Assembly (NCBI GenBank): GCA_007922305.1
Contig: ML677366.1
Coordinates: 9,975,433-10,039,432 of the forward strand
Origin: Dermatemys mawii
Lineage: Eukaryota > Chordata > Testudines > Dermatemydidae
Reading direction: 5' to 3'
DNA length: 64,000 nt
The notes under the pieces are model-generated. The model saw only the letters and a list, made by a program, of their open reading frames with translations, ran no database searches and was not told where the DNA came from. The position numbers and the translations under genes are program-made. Positions 1-12,869 of this stretch are shown piece after piece. The first letter of the stretch is position 1. Each line of letters starts with the position of its first letter.

Positions 1-1899
1 ATTCTTCCACTTACAAGATCCATAAGGTTTACAGCTATCTTGTGCTGGCAGATTGGCACTAAACAGCCACAATGCAGGGAAGGGGAGCTAAGAAAACAAA
101 TGAGGTCCCTTTAGCCTTTCCTTCACCATATGTGGTGGCGGTGGCAGGAACCAATCATAAGATATGATTGGTTATGGTAGAAATATTAAAGTGTGCATCT
201 GGCTGGCTGGAGACAGGGTCACGGAGAAGACAGAGCAACAAATAAATAGCTGTTTAGAGGATGGCCAGCAAAGGGCTATGGATGTGGGAGTTGGGCGGGA
301 GTAGGAGAGGTAACAAAGACTCTCCTTGGGACTGGTGGAAGAAGAATGTGCATTCCTATCAGCCCTGTGGCCAGCCAACCCAGGACCAATGCCCCGTTCT
401 CTAGATAGCTAGACAGGTAGTGGTAGTGAGTCCCAACCTCAGAACCTATTAGAGCTGACAGCCATACTTCAACATATACACTGTCAAAACATAAAAGCAC
501 TCCACTGCAGGGAAAATGCTAAAATAATTTTCAGTCCTCAATCCATTCTCTCCCTAAAGGAGATCAAAAGATGAGCCTTGCAGCCAGCCTGAATGATTAA
601 GCAATCCCTGCTCTGGTGGACCAAAGGAGAAAGAGGCATGAATTCCAGCATTCAGGAACATAGAACACTCTTGCAATTTGTCCTAAGGTGAGAGTTCTCA
701 TCATATTTTTGAAGCTTTCCAGGCAAAGCTGGGTCTAGGACTCTGTCCAGATTTTCTGCAAGGCAATGGTTGTTTCCTTTCCAGATCGTCTCATTGCACA
801 AGATCAAAGGAAGCTTGACTTTAAAAGCAGGAATTCAGTGCTAGCAAAGAAGGCCATTTAACTTTGCTGTAATTATGCATGTTTCACAGAGGAGTTGTTA
901 ACTGAAAAGTTTAGGGTATTTTTTGTGTAGGTTGATTGTTTGTCTCTTTCTTCCTTCCTTTTCTTGGTTTCTCTTATCTTTGCTAGGACCATTTCCCCAA
1001 GACACTGTGAGAACACTGTGTGAGAGGAATACGAAAACAGATTGTGGGGAAAAGGTTGATAAGATGCACTCAGTTGTTGGATTTTTTTCCCCCCAAGAAT
1101 GCTGCTTAGAAGCAGTTCAGAAGAAATTTGGAGAGATGAAGACAGGGGACATAACACATACCCTTGCGGGACCACAAACCGCTCTGAGTGTTGTTCTGTG
1201 GGCTCTTGCTTCAGACAGTGGTTCTTTTTGAGTTAGTTTGACTGCCTTTTAATAATGTCCTCCTGGGTCATAGATGCGCTTTCATGACACGTTAACCTCA
1301 GAGGGTTCAGATCATTTCCCAGCTTCCCTGTTTGGATTCCCCTACAAACAAACGAACAAAAAAATATCCAATTGAAACCTTTGATTCAATTGTGCACATT
1401 TAAATACCACCTCTAAATAATTTGGTAGATTTCACAGATGATGTTGGGTAGGAAGCTATCTGATATAGCATCAAATGGTCAAAAATCAAAATATTTTGCT
1501 GTCACATGCTGTCATATACTGTCAGAGTAGCTTGTGCTATAGCCACAGTGAAGTTTAATCTGATTAAAATATCAGTAAACAAGGCAGGTTTAGGGGAATT
1601 TGATCTCATCATTGCTGAGCCTGGAAATACCTGTCAACTTCTAGGTTGTCCTGCACCATGACACTTCTGCTTATGCAGTTTGCCAATGGACATGCTTGCT
1701 GACATTCTGTGCAAGAAAAAAAAAGCAGAAGGATGCATTCCAATTTTTATTTCCAAGTCCCATATTATTATTCCACTGTGATCAAGCCTGAACATAAATA
1801 CCAATTACCAGACCTTCAGACAAATGAACAATCTGATGTAAAACAATCCTGCTTTATTCAAGTGATAGGAGAGGTGAAATTAGTAGTACACAGGATATT
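1..1899. other. unique sequence, no gene seen
   Basis: No repeat family, RNA gene or convincing exon is recognised. The open frames here are about 100 codons or fewer, start and stop without splice or codon context, and overlap one another on both strands, as expected by chance. Confidence 0.5.
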
Positions 1900-2760
1900 A
1901 TGTTAAAAAGAAAGAGAGGGGGAAATAGGACTTCAAAATGTCTAATTTTAACATAGTGTTGTTATCAATGATTAATGATCTCTTTGAGAAACTCTTATGA
2001 GAAAATGCAATGTAATCATGTACATATTTGATTAAATAGCTTAATTTGTGTTCATTTAAAAAAATAAAATAATGGCAAATAAGCTAGATAATGAGTAGGC
2101 GTGTTGTAGGAAAAGCAGATGGAGTTTGAGGCACTAGTTGTGTTCAAAAGAAGCCACCAATTTCACTTCAAGAGTATTTGCGTATGAAAGCTGATATTTT
2201 CCAGAAACATTCATGAGTAGGACACAGTGGGAAATTTTGCCAAATTCGGCTGTTTTTAATGAAGACAACAAAAATACCCCAATTAAATTCCGCTCATTGA
2301 CAAATTCCATTTCATATGAGAAAAGTCTTTAAAAAAAAGAAGATGAAGGCTGCTGAAAATTTGCCCTGAAATGTATTTACTTCTGACTCAAAGACAACAA
2401 AATTTCCATTTTTTGGCTTGCAACCCTTTATCTGTGGAATTAAGTACTTATTTCTCTAGGTGATTGCACAAGAAAAGACATACTTATACTGACTGGAAGT
2501 AATGGGGATTTCTTTGTGGGTAAAGCTTGTAAATCACTCTGTTAAATGAATGGATAAAGCTTTAATGGGGCTAATAAACCCCACACGTCCCGCAGTATTG
2601 AGCAAAGGAAGTTTTTATGAAAATGGTCAAATAAAGCCATAAAAAAGAAGGGGCTTCCCCTCTGGGTTTATGAGCTCTCTCGTTACACATCATGTATGAC
2701 ATACTGACTGGCAGGATATATGATGGACTGTCATACATTGCGGAATGACTTCAATTAGGG
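1900..2760. promoter_or_regulatory. candidate conserved non-coding element
   Basis: This AT-rich, repeat-free block is dense in homeodomain-type cores (TAAT, ATTA, TTAATGA) and contains AT-rich runs next to mixed sequence, for example around 2560-2580 where a TTAATGG core is followed by GGGGCTAATAAACCCC-like sequence. It has no coding potential. The look is that of vertebrate developmental enhancers, but conservation cannot be tested from one sequence, so the call is an inference. Confidence 0.2.
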
Positions 2761-5270
2761 TGATAAGATGACAAGTTCCCATTGTTCATATCTGTGCTGG
2801 GTTGTTGGTTTGTTTGTTTTTTTCCAATGGAGCTCTGAGTTTGACCTCTTTCTTTCTAATGTTTGATATTGAATTTAAAGGGCCAGTTAATGTCAGAAGG
2901 TGCAAAATCTGATGTACCCCAGGTTTTTTTTTTCCTTTTTTTATCCTTATTTGGTTTTCAGAGGTATAACTCAATGCTCTCACACCATTGAAAAATAACT
3001 AATGCTAGCAGTGCAATGCATATGAGCATCCCAAAAACAAAAAACCAGCAAATGCAGCCTAGCACTCTTGAACAAGCCTACAGTCACACAACAGCAGGCA
3101 CAACCCAACACTGATGAGTAGTCTGATCATAATAAAACCCTACCATGCCATGTGCCTAGGTGATGTCAGAAATGCATCTATTTTCATAAGGAAGAAAGAG
3201 ATAAGAGTTTTAAGTTTTCAAAGTATTAGTAGGAAAGAGAGAAAAAATTACTGTAATTATAATTATGAAATGTTCAGCCTGTTTCCCAATGTGTCCTGGA
3301 CTGCGATGGGGGAAACCAAAGTTCAAGCCTTGGTATAGCAGGGATTTGAAACTACTTCCTGAATTGGGCAATGTTGCACCTACTTTGGTCAAAGTCATTG
3401 CTGCTTCCTGGTACAAAGTGGTCTTCCTTTAAACAGTGTCATCCCAGTTAGAAGGGAAGGTAGTTATGATGACACTTTGAACCATTTAGAAAGAAGGTAG
3501 AAAGGGGAAATAAATAGGAGGATACTCAGGGATTTGTGGGGGACCTATGAGATCTTTTGCATACACTCACTAAGAAACAAAATATTTAAAATGCCTTGTT
3601 AGTATCTTTTAAAGTTATACAGTGTATGTGTTCCAGTGGCAATAGACAGCACATACTGGTCTCCTAGAACTTACATAAAATACTTTAGCTTCAGGATTAA
3701 TCACAGGCCACACATTTCCCCTATAGCAGAGAGTATATAGAGAAAAAAAATCTAGCTTTAGAAGGGAAAAGTGGACTCCTTGATGGTTCTGATCCTTTAG
3801 CGCAACCCCAACCTGACTTCTAGGAGGCTCTATGAAGCCAAGGAAATTTTGTTAATATATACTGGCTGAGGCTGTGGCCCAGAAACCTTCATATCATAGT
3901 TTGAGATAATCCACTGGAAAAGGTCCATATTTTCCATGTGGCCTGGTCTGTATACCAAGCTGTATTACAAAGGATTTGCCTTCACATCATAATACGGCTG
4001 ACTATGAGACTCAAAATTAATCCACAAGTGGCAGAAGCAGAAGAATGGAAGCACTTCCCCATGAATAAAGGCACGTGCTTGGTTTGCATAAACGCAAGTG
4101 GGAGCGATCCTGATTGAAAAACTGGCTTGTGCATTGCAGCGTATGTCACCACTCCAACACAGATAGACTTATGCAAAGAATATGACTCAAACAGGGTTAA
4201 AAAGAAAAGCTTCTGAAAAGCAAGTAATGACTCCATTTATTTGGTCCTGGTGACTCCCAAAGGTGGAGAGTCACAAGTCAACATTTCCCTCGCATCTACC
4301 TCCTGGGATAAATTCACTAGTGAGGGCAAAGCTTAGCTCAAATGCTCTGCCAGGATGAGGGTGGGGGAGAAGAAAGAAAAGGAAAGGGGGGAAAGGGAAA
4401 ATTCCTTCTGAGTTTAATCTGAACAGTGTATCCATCACCAAAAATGATACAAATCAGCCATTATTGGATCATGCAAAAGCAACTCTACTACCTGTGATCC
4501 CTCCTTTGCTTTCTAAACCTCTTTTCAGCCCAGCCTAATGAATTGTCAGAACTGTCAGATAGCTCTATGGAATGACAAATGTCTATGATTTGCTGCTACT
4601 GCTGCTACTTTGCTGAAAACACCTGATGTATGTAGTCTTGAATTCTACTGTTCTGTATTAGAGGCAAGGGAAGCCAAAGCAACCTGTATATACCCAGTGT
4701 TATTTTCCTTGGGCATCCATGTAGTCTAATGAAAAGAATATAACAAGAGAATGTTAAGGTTGTATGGTAAAGCAACCCAAAGTCAGGAAATGACAAGATG
4801 GAGGCCTGCATATGCAACCTTATCTCTGCCCCCTTGTGCAAATATATTCCAATAATGCTTTTAATTACAGGCATCACATAAACTAACCAAAGTGTGTGGT
4901 TCTTCCCAACAAGTGCCTGGCTTCACGGGTAGTAGAGCCACTCCAGAGCAGAAAGTAGTTTCTTCTCTCAGCAGTTCTATTAGAATTATGATGATCTCTG
5001 GTGTTTTCTATCGCAACTTTTAAAAACTTTCTAGGTACCTGTAGGGCATCTCATGTTTCCCTTGAAAACAGTGTCACTGGAGGTTCATAGCCCAGTGCTC
5101 ACCTGAGCACCTTCCTCAGTTGGGCATTCTATTTGCACAAACAAGGGCAGGGGAGAGCAAAGAGACCAACTAAGCTTTAAGAACAAGGAGTCCTAGCGAA
5201 TTAATCTGGGCATAAGTTTTGTGGGCTAGGACTAATTTCATCAGATGCATAGAGTGGAACATACAGTAGG
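2761..5270. other. unique sequence, no gene seen
   Basis: Only short random open frames occur. A purine-rich stretch lies at about 4360-4400. No interspersed repeat is recognised. Confidence 0.45.
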
Positions 5271-5276
5271 AAGGTA

Positions 5277-5334
5277 TAGCTAGCTAGCTAGCTAGCTAGA
5301 TAGATAGGTATGCACACACGCACACACACACACA
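5277..5334. repeat. compound microsatellite (TAGC)n-(TAGA)n-(CA)n
   Basis: Five perfect TAGC units at 5277-5296 run into TAGA units, followed by an interrupted CA run at about 5312-5334 with one CG interruption. TAGC repeats are self-complementary over two units, so this stretch can also form a hairpin. It is likely length-polymorphic. Confidence 0.9.
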
Positions 5335-5769
5335 TAGAGGTTGCCATACCAACTCCAAGTGGCTTAATTAATTAAGGTGAGCTACTATCAGCAGAAGAAA
5401 AAAAAACCACTTTTGTAGTGATAATCAGGTTGGTTCTCTGAGTGTGCTGCGAGTGAAAAAGTGTGTATCCAGGAAGGGAGAGAAATACATACGTGAAGAT
5501 TACCAGGTTCCTCAACTGTAACTTGGCAATGATCAGGTGTTGAGAACTTTTCTATGATTTAACAATAAGAATTCCCCTCTAAATGGCTTAAAATTTGCTG
5601 ATATATCATCACTTGCTGTTGTCAAATAAATAATCACCAGAATCAGCTGCAGAGAAAAGTCTCCTGAAGAACCGAGTTCATGCCTGACATATGATATATC
5701 TCTTCAAAGGGACAGATACATCTTTCTTACAGCTGGCATGCAGCTTCCTTCACGGCACCTTCCTTCCCA
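5335..5769. other. unique sequence, no gene seen
   Basis: No repeat family or exon is recognised between the microsatellite and the following AT-rich block. Confidence 0.4.
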
Positions 5770-6330
5770 TCCAAATCACCTCAGATAAATGTGAGTTCTG
5801 CAGCGTTCACAGTAATTCCTTCATTTTTAAACACATAATGGAAATGTATAACTGGTTCTCATAAAAATTTATATCTCAATTTGTTCCTTTAATTTATAAC
5901 AGACCCTCCAGGCAGTTATTATTCAAACATTAATAAAATGCCTATGGATCACCAAAAGCATCAATTTCCAACCTCTCCTCCTATTTGTATATATATAAAG
6001 CCAGATTAGAGTTCATGCCATTCCTGTGTCTAACAACAATTACACCTTTAATAAGAAAGGAGCAAATGATATATTATCTTAATCATGTTAAGAATTTGGG
6101 TTCCTTTCATGAAACAAAGTTGAATTTTTTATATCCTTTCTGACAATTGTTACTTAACAGCCTATATGTTTGGATATTGCAGTTTATGCAAATGTTCATG
6201 TTCTATAAATTTTAGATTTATCTCCATTCATCATTCCATACAGAGATTATGGTGTCTGCATGTGTTAGCATGGGCTAAAATGTGATTAAAACACATTTCA
6301 TTTATGCCAGATGGTAAAAGATAAAAAAAA
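5770..6330. promoter_or_regulatory. candidate conserved non-coding element with octamer
   Basis: This is a repeat-free, AT-rich block. It contains an exact POU/Oct octamer (ATGCAAAT) at about 6186-6193 inside TTTATGCAAATG, plus several TAAT/ATTA cores and a short TATATATATA run. There is no coding frame. The regulatory role is inferred from composition and motifs only. Confidence 0.22.
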
Positions 6331-6363
6331 AATACCCTTAAAAGAGGATTTTTCTGTACTAGA

Positions 6364-6451
6364 GATCAGATCCTCAGTTGGTGTAAATCAGTGTAGCTTC
6401 ACTGGCTTCAGCTGAGTCACACGGATTTGCACCAGCTAGAGACTGGGTCCT
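6364..6451. repeat. palindromic MITE-like element, GGTGTAAATC family
   Basis: The left arm has CTCAGTTGGTGTAAATC. The right arm, read on the other strand, gives CTAGCTGGTGCAAATC, so the unit is an imperfect palindrome of nearly 90 bp. A similar palindrome around GGTGTAAATC recurs at 6784-6873 and 59776-59864. I know such palindromes as common non-autonomous elements in turtle and other reptile genomes; the superfamily is not clear from this copy. Confidence 0.65.
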
Positions 6452-6783
6452 GTATTGCTAGTAATGCAATTTTAAAGAATTAATACATTAAAATAACACC
6501 CAGACATTACACTATTTTCTGGAAGCAGTTGCCTCTTCATTGTAGAGCCAACCCTGTAAGTTCTTCTATTTGTGAATAATCCTTACCCGGGGAACAATTC
6601 CATAGAGGTCAATGAGACAACCCACCTGAGTTGGAGGTTGTAGTACGTGCCCATGGTCTAATTTAAGAATAATGACTGTGAGGCCCATAAAGATATGCAA
6701 AGAAAGAATTCCTAGAGACTATTCATTCTCTGCTACGATCTTTAAAAATCTCTTGAATCTGGGGAGAAAATAAAAAATTGGCT

Positions 6784-6873
6784 CTGGGCCATATCCTGAG
6801 CTGGTGTAAATCAGTGACATTCAACTGACTTCCAAGGAGCTGCAACTATTTACACCAGAGGTAGGATCCAGGA
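6784..6873. repeat. palindromic MITE-like element, GGTGTAAATC family
   Basis: The left arm reads CCTGAGCTGGTGTAAATC and the right arm, ending in TTTACACCAGAGGTAGGATCC, is its degenerate complement. The centre is the usual short AT/GC-mixed segment. It lies about 330 bp from the previous copy. Confidence 0.6.
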
Positions 6874-6959
6874 AGAGTCTTAGGCATTGCAACTCTGAGT
6901 GTCACAGAGCCTAACATTAATGAGTCTACAAAAGTCAGAGGAGCAACACTTTAACCCCA

Positions 6960-7230
6960 AAAACTCAGCTGGACACCTATGCCTCCTATACAATGCAGGT
7001 AGCCTGGAAGGTGATCCTCAAAAGCCAGCATGGCTTAGTCACCTAAGCTAGCCAATGGGATACACTATGAGGAGGACAGGGTGCTCCTCTCCTCTCTCAC
7101 GGGGATAGGTGCCTAAGTCTGGTCTGCAGGAAGGCAGCTATCTCTGCTTGAGATTCAGACACGAACGGCCCCCATGGAGTAAGGTGCCTTGGGTGCCTAA
7201 GTCGCTTCTTGTGGGAATGAGTTTACTGCC
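6960..7230. repeat. weak interspersed repeat with GTGCCTAAGT motifs
   Basis: The word GTGCCTAAGT or a near match recurs at about 7110 and 7193, with CACCTAAGC at about 7041. Such words are typical of degenerate palindromic elements in turtle DNA. The copy is old and its borders are uncertain. Confidence 0.3.
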
Positions 7231-7609
7231 AGTTTTACTCCACATCAAATGGCTGGAGGAGGAGGTGGTCACTTATAACTTTTAGCCCAGTAGCTGGCAC
7301 ACTTGCACACCCAGGTTCTGGCAGGCAGGCAGGATTGGAACAGGGGAACTCCCATCTCTCAGGAGCGTGCACTAGCCATGAGCTGTGGGGTTGTCTGAGG
7401 CGGGGCTCCCTCCGTGTCTCCTGTTGAAGCTGTTTCAGTGTGGCTAAATAATAATGAGTGATTGGCACAAGGGAATTGGAGTGATTGGAGCAGTGTCTTC
7501 CCCCTCCCAGTACTGAAGAAATATGGGTACCTGTGCATGTGAGAAACTCCCTATTCCTACTGACATAGGAAGGAATTCTAACTGTGCTCTAGACACTACT
7601 AAAAACACT

Positions 7610-7660
7610 TGGGCCCAGACCCTCAAAGGACTAACTCCTTTGAAGATCTGAGTCTTGTTG
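7610..7660. repeat. deleted palindromic element, CCTCAAAGG family
   Basis: GGGCCCAGACCCTCAAAGG is followed closely by CCTTTGAAGATCTGAGTC, an inverted copy. The centre present in the fuller copy at 29464-29555 is missing, so this is an internally deleted member. Confidence 0.45.
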
Positions 7661-9425
7661 TGAAGACTCCTTCCACCTCCACCCCACCCCCACAAGTAAA
7701 AAATGACCTCGTGCCCTCAAGATATTATTAATACTGAGTTCAGTTATTCTGATTCCTTCTGTGGATAAATTTGTAACACCAGAAACAGGTCCCTGGCTGA
7801 TACCTGTTCATCTTTGCTTATAATTGACTGTGATCCTGTACCTTTAAAAATCAAACTCCTGCTTCATTCTCTTTATGTCTTTGCAACACTAACTGTCTTT
7901 CCACTAATTGGTTCTGTGTAAATGAAACAAGCTGAAAAACACTATGGCACCAATAAATATTAATAAGTTATTGTTTGTTTTCTTTACCTTGCTTATGAAT
8001 TCATACAAAGACATTGCTAAGACATTAACTCCAGTCTATTAATTGCCACCTGATAATTGCCACCTGATACTCTTCTCCTGGATAATTAGGTACCCATTAG
8101 TTCTAATCAAGTAGTTACTTAATTATTGCAGTAATTAGTCTAATGGACTAGCAAATTGAAGCTTTATCACTTTTGGATACTTAATGTTCCTGACAGAATT
8201 CTTCACAAGTGTCAGGGTTCCTGATTCAGAAACCTGTCATCAATGAACCCCCCTGCTGCCATGTCCACCCCACTCATATTGTCACCCCATCCACTTTCCG
8301 AGACAACTTTGATATGTGAAGTGAGAGGCAACATAAATTCAACTACCCTTCCCTGCTCCCCATCTTATCTGCTCTGCTTTGTTGTCCTCTTCATTCCACA
8401 GCAAACAAACTTTGTTGATAAATTAAATAACATCTTGGCATGGAGATCACATGCACTAAACTGCATAGCAGTGTGACTCAAAGAAAGGACTTGATATTGG
8501 CAGGTGCAGAAAAAAAAACAACTGTCGGGGGGGGGAAAAAGAATATTCATGCATTATTAAGTACAGCAGGACCCAGAAAGGAGCAAGGTGCAGTAGTTAG
8601 CCTGTTTATGGTGAGCAGAAGCTCTCTTGAAGAGCATTAGTGGGTTGCAAAGCTTTTCATCTTTAGATCAGTGGTTCAAATCCAGCCAGGCTTTTGGTCA
8701 CCAGAACTCAAGTCATTCCTAGCTGATGGCTAATAAGAAAGCTTCTGTTAAGTGAACCTCATAGAAAACAGCATCACAGTGGTTGACAGTCAAAGAGGAA
8801 TAGATATGGAGTCTAAGCTGCCTTCTTCTTCTTCCAAGGGGACTCTAAATGAGAGCTGAGAGACAGTAAGGAGTATCTTGCATTGCTTTGGCCCTGTTCT
8901 CCATATCCTGTGGGTAAATACAGGGTGTTTAATGTGAAGGGCTGTCAATCTTGAATGTTATACCAGTACGCTTACCTTAAAGGAAAACTTTGGAGCATCC
9001 TGTCCACTTTCTGCAATCCATAGAGTGCCCAGTGCCTTTTTGCGGATCCTAACACATTTCTGAGATGGAGATGAAAAGCAGGGATGTAGCGCAATCTCAT
9101 TGCATTAAACCGAGACTTTATCTCTCCCATTGATCTGATCCGGATTCTTTCAAGCTCCTCATGTCAGATTTGTATCTGAATAGATCATCAAGGCTTTTGA
9201 AAAGTGTCAGCTGCCACGTGTATTGCAATTCGTAACATTTAAGAGCCTATTGACCTGCAACAAAAAGCTAGATCCCACATGGGAATAAAGATACCTATTC
9301 CATTAACAACATTCCACTACTGGCCAATTTTGATGCTATTCTAAATACGTGGTAGAATTATACTTTCTGAACTAGATTTATATCTTTTCCCCTTCTCAGC
9401 CAGATGTATTAGAAATCAGTAAGAT
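7661..9425. other. unique sequence with a short tandem duplication
   Basis: No gene or clear interspersed repeat is seen. A perfect 14-bp tandem duplication (TAATTGCCACCTGA twice) lies at 8040-8067, and there is a nine-base G run near 8527-8535. Confidence 0.45.
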
Positions 9426-9427
9426 GG

Positions 9428-9550
9428 GCCATTGTTTGCATTTATATTACAATAATGCCTAGGAGTGCCAGTCCTGGACTGGGACCCCAGTGCACTAGGC
9501 AATGAACAAACACGGAACAAAAGGACAATCCCAGCCCCTACGGCCTTACG
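9428..9550 (-). repeat. MIR-like SINE 3' part
   Basis: In the reverse direction this carries the block 'tgtttgtacag(c)gcctagcacaatggggtcc', here seen as 'ccccagtgcactaggcaatgaacaaacac' on the plus strand, with a TTATATTACAATAATGCC remnant of the trinucleotide tail. The same module recurs at about 13915, 18915, 26840, 35200, 45020 and 51425. In turtles I associate it with MIR/CORE-SINE-type copies. Confidence 0.6.
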
Positions 9551-11569
9551 ATTTTGGGAATCTCTTTTAGATAGGGTAATTTCTTTTATATGTTTGGGAT
9601 TATTAGAACAGGACCGCCGAGAGATTTCTGGGGATACTTAAATATATTTGCACTATTGTCTCTGTCATTCTCCTTACTGCATGAAGGGTGGTGGATTCTT
9701 TCTCTCTCTGTGGGGTCCCAACCCCTTCAGTAGTCGAGATACAGCAGATAACTAGAACCAGGACTTTGCTTTCGAGCTTGCCCTATAAAACTGCTGTCAC
9801 AGTCCCCCACACAGTGTATTGCATCCATCGCCATTGATTACATAAATGTTGTTTCCTTAAAAGCTACTGTTTAATCAGCAATCAATAAAGTTCCATGCAA
9901 CGGAATGAAAATCATACCGATAAAACACCTGTTTGAGGCCACTGAGCAATAAAGTTCCTATGCACTAAAAGCAAAAAATATTCAAATTATATCTGGCCCA
10001 TTAAGGAAATATACTACTTGATATTAAAGTTCCTAAGTAGGCACATAACTTTATTCCAGTGCCAGCAGCCTCAGCAGGGAAGTGAAAGCCCAAATAGGAG
10101 ATGGGGGCCCCGATTCTTCTGGACATAAATGACAACGTCTGAAAGCATAGGAGGACACCCCCCCCAGTAATGGAAGGTCCACTCTGAGGAGATTGTGAAG
10201 GTGAAATACCGTTATGTCTCCCTCCATCAACGGCCAAAAGCAATAATTGCCCCTAAAAGCCATCTGAAGAAGGCAGTACAACCAGCAATTGCCCCGATTC
10301 AGTTTAATCAGCTTTAACCAATAGGACACCCATGAAACCAGACCTTAAGGCTGCCCTCCTACAATGGCTGTCCTGTGGGTGGACAAACAGCAGCTGCACC
10401 ATCTGCCCTCTACTGGGGGGCAAATTCTTCTCCTGAGTCATGAGGTCCAGGCCAGTCACACTTCCCTGTGCCAGCTTGGCTGAATCTAGCTCAGAGATTC
10501 CACTACCTTCTCTTCTGCAAGGCAGAGCCAATACTTATTAATGATAGTTTATGAGAGTGGCACACTACCGCTGCCCATCCTGCATCTGTCCTCCATGCTA
10601 TACCTATTCCGAGTCTAATCAGAGAACTTTAGATTCCCGGGTTACTGATCTAGTGCAAGGGTTATAATCACTTGAAAGAAACACAGGATGAGAGAGAGAA
10701 TGACCCACACGAGACAGACGTTAGTCACATCACTTAATGTGCTTAATGTCACATCACATCATTGAAAGTGCGCAGTTGGAATGAAAGTGATTAAAGAACC
10801 TGTGTAGAATGGAATAGGTAGCCCCCCATTGGGAGTTTGACAGCTCTGGACTGAGCCTCTCAGGATGGATTACAGCACTGTGGACTACAACCCTGTGGAC
10901 TACAAAACTAATGGCTACTAGTCCAGAGCTCTCTAGCACCCCTTCCCACCTTGCTTGGAGTTGGGGTTGGTCAAAATGGAGTAGAAAGTCCTATTGAGGA
11001 CAGCAGGAAGGCTTCTGACTACGGTGATATGGACAAACTGTTAGCTGGGCCAACAATGAGCCAGGGCTTTTCAGCTCCTTGGTGAGAGGGGACAGGCCTG
11101 ATTCAGAGACAAAGAGACTAGTTGCAGTTTCAATTTTGAGTCTGCAGCTGAGAGAGAAGCAGAACAAGTTAGGGAATGTCTGATTAACCTCTCCACCCCA
11201 TAAAGGGTGTCTTTGAACTGCTGTGGGATCTAGGGCATAGGTCAGGCAGTTCCAGCCCTGCAGAGACCACTGTCCAGAGGGGCAGAGATCTGAGCCAGTG
11301 AGACACCAGAGCAGATGATATTAAAGGAAAGCCTCAGCTTCCTCAGACACAGGATGCTGTACCAGGAAGGAAACTTTCTGGCAAGAATGGGACCACCAGA
11401 TCAAGAAGGGAAAGAATCTTTGCACACCAGCTAATCAGCCTAGTGAGGAGGGCTTTAAACTTGGTTCAAAGGGGGCCAGGTAAGCATAAAAAAGGCCACC
11501 TTTACAGAGAGCTAGATGTGGGGGTAGGGAGGGGAAGATAGATGGGGGAAATTACAATAGGGTGATAGG
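9551..11569. other. no gene seen; right end may be degraded CR1 5' sequence
   Basis: No recognisable exon. The last few hundred bases (from about 10980) have the purine-rich texture that often precedes the endonuclease part of CR1, but no motif confirms it. Confidence 0.35.
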
Positions 11570-12860
11570 AGCAGCAAGACTAAAATCAGTGGGGGAATCT
11601 GCTGAACATCTTAGATATCTATACAGAAATGCAAGGAGTCTGGTGAATTAGCAGGAAGAACGGAAAGAATTAGCATATAAGGTAAATTATTACTTAATAG
11701 GCATCACAGAGAGTTGGTGGGATAGTTTGTTCAAGAAGGACAGGCAGAGAAAAGAGGGAGGAGGTGTTGCATTATACATCAAGAATAAATATACTTTTTC
11801 TGAGCTCCAGAAGGAGGTGAGTGGCAAACCAGTTGAAAGTCTCAGGGTAAAGATAAAAAGAGGAAAATTTGAGATGATGCAATGATAGGGACCTACTATA
11901 GACCACCAAATCAGGAAGAGGAGGTAGATGAGGCATTTCTAGAACAAATAACAAAAAAATAAACCCAAACACAAGACCAGGTAGTAAAGAGGGACTTTAA
12001 CTACACTGATATCTGTTGAAAAAGAAATATGGCAAAACACAAAATTTCCAACAGGTACTTGAAATGTATTGGAGCCAACCTTCTTGTTCAAGAAAGTAAG
12101 CAAGGAGACAGCCATTTTAGACTTGATTCTGACCAACAGGCAGGAATTGGTTGTGAATCTGAAGATGGAAGGCAAAAGTGAACATGAAATGATAGATTTC
12201 ATGGTTCTAAGGAAGGGAAGGTGTGAGAACAGCAGAATAAGAACAATGGACTTCAAAAAGGCAGACTTTAACAAGCTCAGATTTTCTTCCCATGGGACCT
12301 TACTTACCAGTTCTCTATGGGATAAAGGTGTACAAGAGAGCTAGCAGTTTCTTAAGGAGATAATATTAAATGCACAGCTGCCAACAATTCCAATTCAAAG
12401 GAAAGCTAGGAAGAATTGTAAGGGGCCAATGTGACTCTTTGGGAGCTCTTTAATTATCTGAAAATCAAACGAGAATCCTACAAAAACGTGGAAACAAGGA
12501 TGAATTGCTAAGAAGAAGTACAAAAGACTAGGACAAGCATGTAGGGACAAAATCAGAAAAGTTAAGATACAAAGTAAGTTACACCTAGCAAGGGACATAA
12601 AAGGCAATAAGAAGAGGTGCTTTAAATATACCAGGAGAAAGATGAAGGCAAGTGTAGGTCCTCTACTTAGTGGGAGAGGAGAGCTAATAACTGATGGTAC
12701 CAAGAAGGCTGAAGGCTGCCTATTTTGCTTCATTCTTCACCAAACGTTAATAGTGACCAGATGCTCAGCACAATTAATATTAATAACAAAGGGAAAGAAA
12801 GACAAGCCAAAAAAAGGGAAGCACTTGTCTCCAAAGACCCATCCCCAATAAACTATCTTT
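11570..12860 (+). mobile_element. CR1 LINE fragment, ORF2 5' part (endonuclease region)
   Basis: Broken plus-strand frames give CR1 APE-endonuclease motifs in the right order: NARSL near 11638, IGITESWWD at 11697-11723 (the E belongs to the conserved TETW-type active-site motif), YYRPPNQE near 11895, LDLILTNRQ near 12118, SEHEMIDF near 12180, then DFKKADF near 12250. The linker to the reverse transcriptase continues to about 12860. Many stops and frameshifts show it is dead. The reverse-transcriptase part and the 3' end are absent, so the copy is truncated at its right side. Confidence 0.85.
12069..12344 (+). pseudogene. CR1 endonuclease fragment, open for about 90 codons
   Basis: This is the longest intact piece of the dead CR1 ORF2. 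Residues corresponding to [13 protein letters not shown] and [11 protein letters not shown] match the C-terminal half of the CR1 endonuclease domain, where the SDH-type motif has become SEH. It lies wholly inside the CR1 copy and has no start context of its own. Confidence 0.75.
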
Positions 12861-12869
12861 CTAGGAAAG

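Noticed and set aside
8655..8700. tRNA-like B box (GGTTCAAATCC) at about 8671
   Set aside because: No A box at the right distance and no cloverleaf arms; no SINE body follows. Probably chance.
12752..12764. AGTGACCAGATG, resembling the MITE terminus
   Set aside because: It lies inside CR1 text with no second terminus, no body and no duplication.
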